A program made the translations under genes and the position numbers. From the NCBI GenBank assembly GCA_964399965.1, contig CAYNRX010000032.1:1-26842 (forward strand): DNA of 26,842 nt, given 5' to 3'. Source of the DNA: UBA1381 sp964399965. Lineage in GTDB: Bacteria > Bacillota > Clostridia > UBA1381. A model generated the notes under the pieces. The model was not told where the DNA came from. It made no database searches and saw only the letters and a program-made list of their open reading frames with translations. Positions 1 through 7,059 of this stretch are shown here, one piece after another (within the stretch, counting starts at the first letter, position 1; each line of letters begins with the position of its first letter).

Positions 1-92
1 TCACCTTGTCGAGGTTTGTCAGATATTGCTTACACATCTTTTTCCGCGGACCCAGCACCGATTATGCCGTTCGATCATTATGAGTTATTTCC
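1..92. other. Window edge, no assignable gene
   Basis: This short A+T-rich stretch lies downstream of the S-layer-homology gene. A minus-strand reading frame could begin at the ATG at 36-34 and run out of the window, and a plus-strand frame is open from base 1 to the stop at 121-123. Neither has a convincing ribosome site and I recognise neither product, so I see nothing here that can be called. Confidence 0.3.
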
Positions 93-1382
93 CTATAATA
101 GCCCATCTTCTCTTGCCTCATAAATAATTTTTGCCATGTCTCCGCGTGTGAACAGATCCATCGTTTCCGACTCTTCCTCTGTTATAATGCCGCGAGCAAT
201 TAGTATTTGTATACCTTGTGTATAATCAAAATTACTCTCCCCTGCTGCACGCAATGCAAAGGTGGCAAACTGGTCTGCCGTTACAGGATCGTCCGGAGCA
301 AACTCTGTATCACTTATTCCGTTTGTTATACCTTTTTCTTTTGCTAAGGCTGCATACGGAGACGCCCAGTTGTCGGACGCAATATCAGCAAACTGACTCA
401 CCGTATAATTTGAAGTTTGGTCCTCCAACCCCATGGCGCGTATCAAAAGTGTTACCGCCTCTGCTCGTGTCAACGGCTTCAAAAGATCAAGCCCGTTTTC
501 ATTGCCCTGAAGAAGTCCTTGTTGCTGCAAGATTTCTGCTTCTGCTTCATATACAGTTTTTTCTTGTTCTGCCAATTCAATCATTTTATACTTTATGGTA
601 TATCTTTTCGCTAATTCCGTATCAGCCAATGCTTCCATCATTTCATCTATCGTATAAAGCTGACCGTATTCCATATTTTCAATCTCATCGTAACCACGTG
701 TCCCCATCTTTATTAAATACTCATTTTGCGGCGTGGTTATGTATAAAAACAAAATTTGTGCCGGATACGGGACAAAAAACAGCTTTATATCATTAACTTC
801 TGTTTCTCCTTTATCTCTCAACGCTTCTTTTATGGGGTCTGTATTTTCAAAAATATAGCGGCAGCTTTTTGATATAGTAGCTTGAGACATATTTTTATTA
901 CCGAAAAGTTCAAATATCACTTGTTGGTATTCGCCTTCTTCATTATAATAATATGTGCCGGAATTATAGTTTCGTACTACCCAGTAGTATTTATCTGATA
1001 ATAAATATTTCAACAAACCTTCTTCTGCATACTGAAATATGTATTTATTTGTCAGCATGAAGTTTATCTTTGCTCCGTTGTTATAGTCAAGGTCAGCTGC
1101 ATATTGCTTATAAAATAAAGCATATTCTTCTTCCTCAGTTTCCGTAAGTTTATCCCACGGGTTTTCCCTGATATTCTCAAGCCAGTGTGCCCATATCCTG
1201 TTATTAAAATCATCCAGTCTTTCTTGATGCATTGATTCAAGCTGTTCCTGTGAAAAATAGTTTTTCATTAACAAGCTCTCAAATTTTTCATCAAATCCCT
1301 CAATATCACCGGCTTCCGCTAATGCGGATATGCTCATAGACAATACAAATACGCTAATAATAAATGCTGCTATTCTTTTCAT
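93..1382 (-). CDS. Secreted S-layer-homology (SLH) domain protein
   Basis: A 429-residue exported protein. Residues 1-24 form a typical signal peptide: MKR, a hydrophobic core, then ALAEA. Residues about 25-290 are a charged, Tyr-rich region I do not recognise. From about residue 303 there is an SLH repeat (LTRAEAVTLLIRAMG, then FADIASDNWASPYAALAKEKGI and a GISDTEFAPDDPVTADQFA stretch), followed by a second, degenerate one to the end. SLH domains hold proteins to secondary cell-wall polymers, so the product probably sits on the cell surface. The start is supported by an AGGAGG site at 1392-1387, 4 nt upstream. The gene is clearly more A+T-rich than the genes from 1882 onward, and its upstream region overlaps an integrase stump, which suggests it arrived with a mobile element. 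The function of the N-terminal region is unknown. Confidence 0.85.
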   Translation of the reverse strand: MKRIAAFIISVFVLSMSISALAEAGDIEGFDEKFESLLMKNYFSQEQLESMHQERLDDFNNRIWAHWLENIRENPWDKLTETEEEEYALFYKQYAADLDYNNGAKINFMLTNKYIFQYAEEGLLKYLLSDKYYWVVRNYNSGTYYYNEEGEYQQVIFELFGNKNMSQATISKSCRYIFENTDPIKEALRDKGETEVNDIKLFFVPYPAQILFLYITTPQNEYLIKMGTRGYDEIENMEYGQLYTIDEMMEALADTELAKRYTIKYKMIELAEQEKTVYEAEAEILQQQGLLQGNENGLDLLKPLTRAEAVTLLIRAMGLEDQTSNYTVSQFADIASDNWASPYAALAKEKGITNGISDTEFAPDDPVTADQFATFALRAAGESNFDYTQGIQILIARGIITEEESETMDLFTRGDMAKIIYEAREDGLL

Positions 1383-1406
1383 TATGACCTCCTATTAAAA
1401 ACCTCT

Positions 1407-1562
1407 ATTTTGGTAAAAAATAGTATCAATATCCAAGAAATCGCCCGCCGTTTAGGGCATATAAATGTAGCGATAATCTGGAACACCTACTCACACCTAT
1501 ATCCTCAGGAAGAAGAAAGAGCATTGAAAGTTTTTGACACAATCGTGTGTAAACATTTATAA
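1407..1562 (+). pseudogene. Tyrosine recombinase (phage-type integrase) C-terminal remnant
   Basis: Translating to the stop at 1560-1562 gives a peptide with INIQEIARRLGHINVAIIW then NTYSHLYPQEEERALKVFD. This is the last part of the catalytic domain of tyrosine recombinases: the LGH motif, with its conserved His, and the nucleophile Tyr in NTYSHL. The rest of the protein (arm-binding and core-binding domains, first catalytic Arg) is absent, because upstream sequence runs straight into the 5' end of the divergent SLH gene. There is no start codon or ribosome site. The 3' end lies only 40 nt from the 3' end of tRNA-Ser, the usual position of an integrase gene next to its attachment site. It is almost certainly a decayed remnant; the exact left boundary is uncertain. 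Confidence 0.8.
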
Positions 1563-1565
1563 ACA

Positions 1566-1597
1566 AAAAAGAATGGCTAACCCAAGCCATTCTTTTT
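1566..1597. terminator. Bidirectional intrinsic terminator
   Basis: A 13-bp perfect stem (1566-1578 with 1585-1597) with a 6-nt loop. A runs on one side and T runs on the other let it act for the minus-strand tRNA-Ser transcript and for anything coming rightward. Confidence 0.85.
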
Positions 1598-1602
1598 GTT
1601 TC

Positions 1603-1691
1603 TGGAGGAAAGGATGGGATTCGAACCCACGAACGGGGAAACCGTTACAGCATTTCCAATGCTGCGCCTTCAACCTCTCGGCCACCTCTCC
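1603..1691 (-). tRNA. tRNA-Ser (anticodon GGA)
   Basis: On the minus strand a full class II tRNA folds: 7-bp acceptor stem GGAGAGG/CCTTTCC (one G-U at 4:69), D stem GCC/GGC, anticodon stem CAGCA/TGCTG around loop TTGGAAA, a long variable arm AACGG/CCGTT as expected for serine, T arm GTGGG-TTCGAAT-CCCAT, and encoded CCA. The anticodon GGA reads UCC and UCU. The discriminator base is U, whereas bacterial tRNA-Ser normally carries G73. It has a consensus promoter upstream and a terminator downstream, so expression looks intact. Confidence 0.95.
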
Positions 1692-1716
1692 ATGCATTAA
1701 AATCAATGACTAAACT

Positions 1717-1745
1717 ATTATACCATGCAAAAGACTGGTTGTCAA
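1717..1745 (-). promoter_or_regulatory. Consensus promoter for tRNA-Ser
   Basis: TTGACA (1745-1740) and TATAAT (1722-1717) on the minus strand, separated by exactly 17 bp and with TGG just before the -10. Both hexamers match the sigma-A consensus perfectly, as suits a stable-RNA gene. Predicted start near 1710, about 19 nt before the tRNA. Confidence 0.9.
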
Positions 1746-1818
1746 GGTTTTTTAAGAAAAAAATCAAAAATTTTTAGACAAAAATCGGGGAAAAATTTAG
1801 CGTTTCCATGCAGCGGTA

Positions 1819-1847
1819 TTGACTTTTTGCCAAGAATACGGTATACT
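1819..1847 (+). promoter_or_regulatory. Promoter for nspC
   Basis: TTGACT (1819-1824), 17-bp spacer, TATACT (1842-1847). Predicted start near 1854 leaves a leader of about 28 nt before the ATG at 1882, which supports that start over an upstream in-frame one that would lie inside the -35 box. Confidence 0.8.
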
Positions 1848-1881
1848 TGATATAGATATAAAACGTTTTCGGGAGGACTAT

Positions 1882-3000
1882 ATGCTGGAATTTGCCAAGG
1901 TGCCGACGCCTTCTTATATAATAGATGAAAAACAGCTAAAAGCAAATCTTAAGATACTGCAAGAGGTCGAAAGAGATACCGGCTGCCGGGTGCTTCTGGC
2001 ACAAAAGGCGTTTTCTAATTACGCTCTCTATCCGCTGATAGGCAGCTATATTTCCGGTACTACGGCCAGCTCTCTTTTCGAAGCCAAGCTCGGACGCGAA
2101 GAGATGGGGGGAGAAACGCATATTTTTTCCCCGGCCTATAAGGATGAGGAATTTGATGAGATAGTATCGCTGTGCGACCATATCGTATTTAACACACCGG
2201 ATCAGCTTTTGCGTTTTCGGAACAGGCTGAATGGAACGTCCTGCGGTATACGTATAAATCCGGAGTATTCAGAGATAGAGACCGATATTTACAACCCTTG
2301 TTTTGAAAATTCCCGTTTGGGCACCACATTGGCAAACTTTCCGCCGGAGACGGCGGATATGATAGACGGCCTGCATTTTCACACGATGTGCGAGCAGGGA
2401 GCCGATGTGCTGTGGCGGACGCTTGATGCTGTTGAGGAAAAATTCGGCTGCTATCTTGGTAAAATGAAGTGGGTCAACTTCGGCGGCGGCCACCATATAA
2501 CGCGGCCGGGCTATGATGTGGAGCTTCTGAAAAAGTGTATCTGCCGTATACGCGATAAATACGGGGTGCAGGTATATATAGAGCCGGGCGAAGCTGTGGC
2601 GCTTAATGCGGGGTATCTGGTGAGCGAGGTACTCGATGTGATGAAAAACGGTATGGATATCGCAATTATTGACGCCAGCGCCGCCTGCCATATGCCGGAT
2701 GTGCTGGAGATGCCATACAGGCCGAAGGTCATCGGGGCGATGGATGGAGGCGTCCTGGAATACACCTATAGGATAGGGGCGCCAACCTGTCTGGCCGGGG
2801 ATGTCGTAGGGGATTATTCATTCGTTCATCCATTAAAGCCGGGTGATAGGATAGTGTTCTGTGACATGGCCATATACACTACAGTGAAAAATAATACGTT
2901 CAACGGTATAAATCTGCCTGCTATACGCCTTTTAAAGGAGGACGGGCAGTTGGAGCTTATCAGGGAGTTCGGCTATGAGGATTTCAAGGGCCGGTTGTAA
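1882..3000 (+). CDS. nspC: Carboxynorspermidine/carboxyspermidine decarboxylase
   Basis: A 372-residue cytosolic PLP enzyme of fold type III. It removes CO2 from carboxynorspermidine or carboxyspermidine, the last step of the aspartate-semialdehyde route to norspermidine or spermidine. Visible hallmarks are the PLP lysine in LLAQKAFS (K42), GTTASSLFEAKLG, INPEYSEIETDIYNPC, GLHFHTMCEQ (H166), GGGHHITR (201-208), EPGEAVALNAG (235 on) and PTCLAGD with the catalytic Cys303, all typical of NspC rather than of DapF-linked LysA. The start follows GGGAGG at 1871. The usual partner, carboxynorspermidine dehydrogenase, is not beside it. The next gene starts 12 nt downstream and is a GNAT-like protein, so the two are probably co-transcribed. 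Confidence 0.93.
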   Translation: MLEFAKVPTPSYIIDEKQLKANLKILQEVERDTGCRVLLAQKAFSNYALYPLIGSYISGTTASSLFEAKLGREEMGGETHIFSPAYKDEEFDEIVSLCDHIVFNTPDQLLRFRNRLNGTSCGIRINPEYSEIETDIYNPCFENSRLGTTLANFPPETADMIDGLHFHTMCEQGADVLWRTLDAVEEKFGCYLGKMKWVNFGGGHHITRPGYDVELLKKCICRIRDKYGVQVYIEPGEAVALNAGYLVSEVLDVMKNGMDIAIIDASAACHMPDVLEMPYRPKVIGAMDGGVLEYTYRIGAPTCLAGDVVGDYSFVHPLKPGDRIVFCDMAIYTTVKNNTFNGINLPAIRLLKEDGQLELIREFGYEDFKGRL

Positions 3001-3012
3001 GGAGCGTGAACA

Positions 3013-3435
3013 GTGAAAATTATCAGTATATATAATTCATCGCAGTATGATAAGCTGTGCGAGCTGTGGCATATGCAGGGCGCACGGCTCACACCGGCGG
3101 AGGAGCTTTTAAAGCCCTCGGATATCAAGGAGCTGGATATTCTTGTATATCACGATACCGATACGCAGGAGGTCTTGGGATTTTTATGCATCAACAATGA
3201 AAACCGCATAGTGACCGTGGCCGCCAAACCGGGAGCGGGGAGGATACATATTTGGACGCAGCTCATTAAGGAGGCAAAAAAAATATACAATCCTCTGCAC
3301 CTTAAAGTGCCGGTGAATCAGCGTATAGCGTTCCATTTTTACACTTCGGCCGGATTTTTGATCGATGGGGCGTCATTGAACCGCGCTACCGATACGGTCG
3401 AGTACATGATGATCTACGAAAGCAGCGATTTTTAA
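3013..3435 (+). CDS. GNAT-like N-acetyltransferase (putative)
   Basis: A 140-residue protein starting with GTG, preceded by AAGGAGC that overlaps the nspC stop region. The fold pattern fits a small GNAT domain: a strand with VLGFLCINNENRIVTVAA, then KPGAGRIHIWTQLIKEAKK, which sits where GNATs bind the acetyl-CoA pyrophosphate (usually Q/RxxGxG/A), and AFHFYTSAGFLIDG, the usual C-terminal NxxAxxFYxxxGF-like segment. Its tight coupling to nspC suggests polyamine-linked acetylation, but the substrate is inference. No terminator is seen between this gene and the repeat that follows, so transcription may continue into the next gene. Confidence 0.65.
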   Translation: MKIISIYNSSQYDKLCELWHMQGARLTPAEELLKPSDIKELDILVYHDTDTQEVLGFLCINNENRIVTVAAKPGAGRIHIWTQLIKEAKKIYNPLHLKVPVNQRIAFHFYTSAGFLIDGASLNRATDTVEYMMIYESSDF

Positions 3436-3449
3436 AAAATTGCAGCATA

Positions 3450-3667
3450 AAAATAGATAATTGTAAAACGCGATAGTGTTTTACAATTATTTCCTTATTT
3501 TGGGGAGCTCGAGGGTGAAACCCTCGAATTCCAATCAATTTTTGACGACATGCGCGTCAAAAATTGCGAAAATAAAAGTTTCAGCGGTCTTTAGACCGCC
3601 AATCAACGGAACTTTTATTTTCTTCCTTAGCCAGAAATCAATTGCGAAAAGGTTTCGCAATTGACTA
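3450..3667 (+). repeat. Hairpin-array repeat, copy 1
   Basis: A compact row of long inverted repeats: 3457-3490 (arms around a GCGATAG-type loop), 3510-3526 (CGAGGGT/ACCCTCG), 3536-3566 (12-bp perfect stem CAATTTTTGACG), 3568-3622 (13-bp outer stem GAAAATAAAAGTT with an inner GCGGTCT/AGACCGC stem) and 3638-3664 (12-bp perfect stem TCAATTGCGAAA). The same modules occur in the same order in copy 2 and begin again in copy 3. The CAATTGACTA end is 27 nt before the ATG of the zinc-ribbon gene. A 62-codon frame inside is repeat-encoded and not credible as a gene. Confidence 0.92.
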
Positions 3668-3694
3668 AGCATAAAAACTAAAGGAGGAAACATT

Positions 3695-4063
3695 ATGAAA
3701 ATTTGTGCTAACTGCGGACAGAACATCAATGACAACGATAGATTCTGTCCCAATTGCAATGCGCCGCAGCCGACGGGGAGCGGATATCAGCCGATCACAC
3801 CGCAGGGCGTTTCCACGGGAGGATGGTTTTTGCGTATGTTGCTTTTGTGCATACCGATCGTAAACATCATCATGCTTATAGTGTGGATGCTCGACTCCTC
3901 AAAGGATCAAACCTCTAGGAACTGGGCAAAAGCGCAGCTTATTTGGATGGTTATAGGCGTAGTTCTGGCGATAATTCTGCTTATAATCGTTACGGCTGCC
4001 AGCATAGCCATGTTCGGAACAATGCCTGAGGGAGGAGCTGCAAGCTTCAGCTATCAGATGTGA
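3695..4063 (+). CDS. Zinc-ribbon membrane protein, unknown function
   Basis: A 122-residue protein. The N-terminus is a zinc ribbon (CANCG at C4/C7 and CPNC at C18/C21, CxxC-x10-CxxC), then a polar Pro/Gly linker and two membrane segments (about residues 45-66 and 82-110), with a short tail rich in Gly, Ala and Ser. Such zinc-ribbon plus transmembrane proteins are common in Bacillota and mostly uncharacterised. AAGGAGG lies 7 nt before the ATG. It follows hairpin repeat copy 1, and no clear promoter is seen between the repeat and the gene, so it may depend on read-through from nspC or on a promoter within or at the end of the repeat. Confidence 0.8.
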   Translation: MKICANCGQNINDNDRFCPNCNAPQPTGSGYQPITPQGVSTGGWFLRMLLLCIPIVNIIMLIVWMLDSSKDQTSRNWAKAQLIWMVIGVVLAIILLIIVTAASIAMFGTMPEGGAASFSYQM

Positions 4064-4084
4064 TTAACCTACAGATAATACAAA

Positions 4085-4137
4085 ATACCGCCTGCATCCC
4101 GGCGTATCAAGCCGGGGATACGGGCGGTATATTTTTT
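4085..4137 (+). terminator. Strong intrinsic terminator
   Basis: ATACCGCC pairs with GGCGGTAT, and inside it CCCGGC pairs with GCCGGG around a short loop, followed by ATTTTTTAT. It ends the zinc-ribbon transcript and probably also the convergent RidA transcript. Confidence 0.85.
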
Positions 4138-4507
4138 ATACGGCTGCGATAGCCTCTACTTCCACCAATACATCTTTAGGGAGCCTGGCTACCTCTACGC
4201 AGGAGCGAGCCGGATACGGCTCAGTGAAAAATTCCGCATATACTTCGTTGACAGCGGCGAAATCGTCCATATTCTTGATAAATACTACCGTCTTTATCAC
4301 CTTAGACATATCTGAGCCGCCTGCCTCGATAACAGCCTTGAGGTTCTTAAGAGCCTGTCTGGCCTGCTCGGCAGAGCCGCCCGGAACTATGTTGCCGGTG
4401 GCAGGGTCTATCGGTATCTGACCCGAAGAAAATAGCAGTCCTCCCGAAACGATCCCCTGGGAATAAGGGCCTATGGCAGAAGGTGCGTTTGTTGTTTTGA
4501 TCTCCAT
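4136..4507 (-). CDS. ridA: RidA family enamine/imine deaminase
   Basis: A 123-residue RidA (YjgF/YER057c/UK114) protein. RidA proteins hydrolyse reactive enamine/imine intermediates such as 2-aminoacrylate made by PLP enzymes, and form cytosolic trimers. Family signs are NAPSAIGPYSQG near the N-terminus, FSSGQIPIDPATG, and the active-site region RSCVEVARLPKDVLVEVEAIA with the conserved Arg101, Cys103 and downstream glutamates. The chosen ATG has AAAGGA 8 nt upstream; an in-frame ATG 3 codons earlier overlaps that ribosome site and is less likely. It is the last gene of the minus-strand string, 76 nt after the zinc-ribbon membrane protein gene, with short hairpins in between. Confidence 0.93.
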   Translation of the reverse strand: MEIKTTNAPSAIGPYSQGIVSGGLLFSSGQIPIDPATGNIVPGGSAEQARQALKNLKAVIEAGGSDMSKVIKTVVFIKNMDDFAAVNEVYAEFFTEPYPARSCVEVARLPKDVLVEVEAIAAV

Positions 4508-4583
4508 TTGTATCATCCTTTCTTTATATATCCGGGGATTCTCCCCGATCGAAAAGCCGCCGTAGCGGACTTATTCGCTGTTA

Positions 4584-5408
4584 TTACAGTATCCAGCGGA
4601 AGATGTTGTAGCAAAGTACCGCATAGATGAATACCGACGCTCCTATCATATAAAATACCATACTGGCCGGTAGGGTGAGCCACTGTGTGCGCATTCCCTC
4701 ATAGAGCAGGATAAAGGTCATGACCAGTCCGGCTGCTATGAACATCAGCATACCGTAGGGGGCGAAGAACGATACCGCAAGGCCGATAGCGGTGGCGACA
4801 ATAAGCGGCACATAGGCGGTCACTATCCTGGCGGAAAATACCCAATAGCTTTCGGATTGGTGTACGATGAAGCGGTTCAAGATATAAAGTATACCCGCAA
4901 GCCCCATTGCCAGCAGCGTGAAAATGATAAACATGCCTAATACAAGCGCCGGTATTGCCCATACGCCCTGCGGGAAATGGTAGGCTGACAGTAAAAGCGT
5001 CACCGAATTTCCCAGAAATGCATATAGTCCGCGCGTGTACGCCCCGGCCAAAGCCAGCCCCAAAAGAGCATACATCACAATGATGGTCGGTACGTTCATC
5101 CTGCCGGGGGTGGAAACGGCAGAGATCGGATCGAATATCATGTTGCGTACAACGCCCGTTACACCATCTTTTATATCGCGGGCGGTGTACTGCGTCTTGT
5201 TTACCTTCGCCTTTGCCTTTGTGCGCTGGCGGAAAGTCCAGTATTTGAATCGGCTTTCGTTTTTCGTATAACCGGTGCGGTAGGTGTTGGAGCCGCCCTC
5301 GTCCTTTTTCTGCTGTTTTGCCCGTTCCTCGCGCATTTTTACGCTTTGTGGGCATTGGCACACTTCGTGGTCTTTAAGTTCTCTGCCGCAATAAATACAA
5401 GTCCTCAT
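4584..5408 (-). CDS. Zinc-ribbon multi-pass membrane protein (Yip1-like)
   Basis: A 274-residue membrane protein. Residues 1-20 form a small zinc-binding knuckle (C4, C7, C17, C19), followed by a basic, Lys/Arg-rich cytosolic region to about residue 95 and then five or six hydrophobic segments to the C-terminus. The layout, zinc ribbon, DPISAVSTPG-like loop and C-terminal membrane block, resembles the Yip1-domain proteins of Bacillota, whose function is not established. The ATG at 5408 follows GGGAGG, and the upstream gene ends with TAA one base before it (TAATATG), so translation is probably coupled. A longer frame starting at 5447 would overlap the upstream gene and lacks a ribosome site. 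Confidence 0.75.
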   Translation of the reverse strand: MRTCIYCGRELKDHEVCQCPQSVKMREERAKQQKKDEGGSNTYRTGYTKNESRFKYWTFRQRTKAKAKVNKTQYTARDIKDGVTGVVRNMIFDPISAVSTPGRMNVPTIIVMYALLGLALAGAYTRGLYAFLGNSVTLLLSAYHFPQGVWAIPALVLGMFIIFTLLAMGLAGILYILNRFIVHQSESYWVFSARIVTAYVPLIVATAIGLAVSFFAPYGMLMFIAAGLVMTFILLYEGMRTQWLTLPASMVFYMIGASVFIYAVLCYNIFRWIL

Positions 5409-5409
5409 A

Positions 5410-7029
5410 TTAACTTTCCTCCCGATATAGTCGCTGTGTAAAGTCAATTATTTCTTGTTCGGACGGTTCCCTTACCCGGCGCAATACGCGGGCGGTGATA
5501 CCGTCTCCTATATCAAACACCCTATCGTCCGCAGCTTCATAGGCGATGGCGATATCGGCGTAGTTTTCAAAGCTGATGGCGGCTTCCCGCAAAATATCCT
5601 GTTCGCCGCCGCTGTATTGCACAGGCGAAGCAAAGACGATATAGTTTACAGTATAAAGCGGTGAAAGATCCGCGCTTTCCGTTGATGAGAACGGAAGCGG
5701 ATGATAGAAATCCTTTTCCGGATCGGGAGCTCCGCCCAAAGACGGTTCGGCGTGGTATAAAAGATCGGAGCTGAGATCGTCAGGCGCAGCGAGAATGCCT
5801 ACCGTCATACCCGGCTCTACTGTCGTGTTGAGATAATTAGCCACGGCGGCGATATTCTGCACGTTTTCCATATACAGCGGTCGCAGGGAAAACGAGGGCA
5901 GCAGATAAAACGTATCCACAGGCAGGAGCGTTGCCGCCGATACCAGGGACGACGCTATCAGCACGATGGCCGGAGCAGCCTGCGAAAGCCGAGAAGAGCG
6001 TATCCCATCCAGCCCGGAAAAGAGGATAAGCGCCAGCGCGCACAGGGACGGGATAAAAGTGAGGATACAGTGTATGCCGCCGGCAGCCGTGCTTGCGGAC
6101 ATTGAAAAGCAGACTGCCAGCTGTATCCATAATATCACCAGCCGCATATCGCGCTCCCTTATAAAGGCAGCTATGGAAAATATCCCCAAAAGCACCGGTA
6201 CCGCTGCGCCTATATAGATAAGTCCGCCGGTATTTCCGAGGTGGAAATCAGCCGACAATTGCGTTTTAGCTATCCAGCTGGCAAGCGGCAGGAGAGCCGT
6301 TATTATCCACAGGGCGAATGTCCAGAGAGGATTCTTGATGCTTTTTTTCATAAAAGCGCCTTCGCCGAGAAAGGTTATCAAAAATCCTATGGAAAAATAC
6401 AAATACGTCGGATCGAACAGCGAAGCCGCCGCAAGCGAAAGCCCTGTCCCCAGTATGAGCCTTGGTCTCAGCGGCTCCTTCTGCTTCTTTTTGGGCAAGA
6501 GGCTTTTTTCTCGCTTGCCGATATGCATATAAAGGCATAAAAAGCAGAATATCAGTCCGCCGACGGCGGAAATGCCAGAAAGTGCAGCGTAGTATATCAC
6601 CGGGAACATAAGCATTGATGAGATCGCAGCCGCCGTTTTGCCGGTGTGGAGCTTGGACGCCAAAAGATACAGCACGATAAGGAGCGGCAGTACGTAGAGG
6701 TTTACCAGGCTCAGCACGAATACAAGCCTTGATGAAGAAAATATCTTCATTATCATCCCCGGCAGGAATGGCGAAAGTCCTGTGCCGTCTGCGACTGAGG
6801 CGGCTATTGTCTGCCAAAGCTCCGCCGGGGAGCTTGCTGCAGCCATACGTGCAGCGCAATCCCAGTCGCGGGCCATCTCGCCGGTGTATATCCAGATGCT
6901 GCTGTGCACGCGGTGTACAGCGAAAATATTCAAAACAGCCCCGATCACAAGAAAGATCAGCAGCGTCCTTAACGCCGGATCCATGCGGCGGTGTTCAAGC
7001 TCCGGATAATATTCCTGCTCCAGAGACAT
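5410..7029 (-). CDS. Polytopic membrane protein, GT-C glycosyltransferase-like
   Basis: A 539-residue integral membrane protein. After a short acidic N-terminus there are about nine hydrophobic segments (first near residues 20-40, last ending near 365), then a soluble C-terminal part of about 165 residues. The loop after the first segment contains EMARDWDCAARMA, an acidic position like that used by GT-C transferases (ArnT/PMT type), and the C-terminal part (PGMTVGILAAPDD, YIVFASP) resembles the extracytoplasmic domain of such enzymes. This is a fold-level guess, and no substrate can be given. ATG 7029 has AGGAG 9 nt upstream; a TTG three codons earlier is the alternative. It follows the SNF2 helicase gene by 30 nt and touches the next gene, so it is mid-operon. 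Confidence 0.7.
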   Translation of the reverse strand: MSLEQEYYPELEHRRMDPALRTLLIFLVIGAVLNIFAVHRVHSSIWIYTGEMARDWDCAARMAAASSPAELWQTIAASVADGTGLSPFLPGMIMKIFSSSRLVFVLSLVNLYVLPLLIVLYLLASKLHTGKTAAAISSMLMFPVIYYAALSGISAVGGLIFCFLCLYMHIGKREKSLLPKKKQKEPLRPRLILGTGLSLAAASLFDPTYLYFSIGFLITFLGEGAFMKKSIKNPLWTFALWIITALLPLASWIAKTQLSADFHLGNTGGLIYIGAAVPVLLGIFSIAAFIRERDMRLVILWIQLAVCFSMSASTAAGGIHCILTFIPSLCALALILFSGLDGIRSSRLSQAAPAIVLIASSLVSAATLLPVDTFYLLPSFSLRPLYMENVQNIAAVANYLNTTVEPGMTVGILAAPDDLSSDLLYHAEPSLGGAPDPEKDFYHPLPFSSTESADLSPLYTVNYIVFASPVQYSGGEQDILREAAISFENYADIAIAYEAADDRVFDIGDGITARVLRRVREPSEQEIIDFTQRLYREES

Positions 7030-7059
7030 CGATATCAACTCCTATGTGTTTTTTATCTT

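Noticed and set aside
1..123. Plus-strand open frame from the window edge, and a minus-strand ATG at 36-34
   Set aside because: About 40 open codons is not unusual by chance, no family was recognised, and the plus frame runs into the SLH gene on the other strand.
3450..3667. Repeat copies read as a CRISPR array
   Set aside because: Each copy is a row of different stems rather than identical direct repeats with spacers, and no cas genes are present.
6266..6859. A 197-codon minus-strand frame and other long frames overlapping the 5410-10176 genes
   Set aside because: They are out-of-frame shadows in G+C-rich coding DNA, without ribosome sites or recognisable domains; the main frames have intact motifs.
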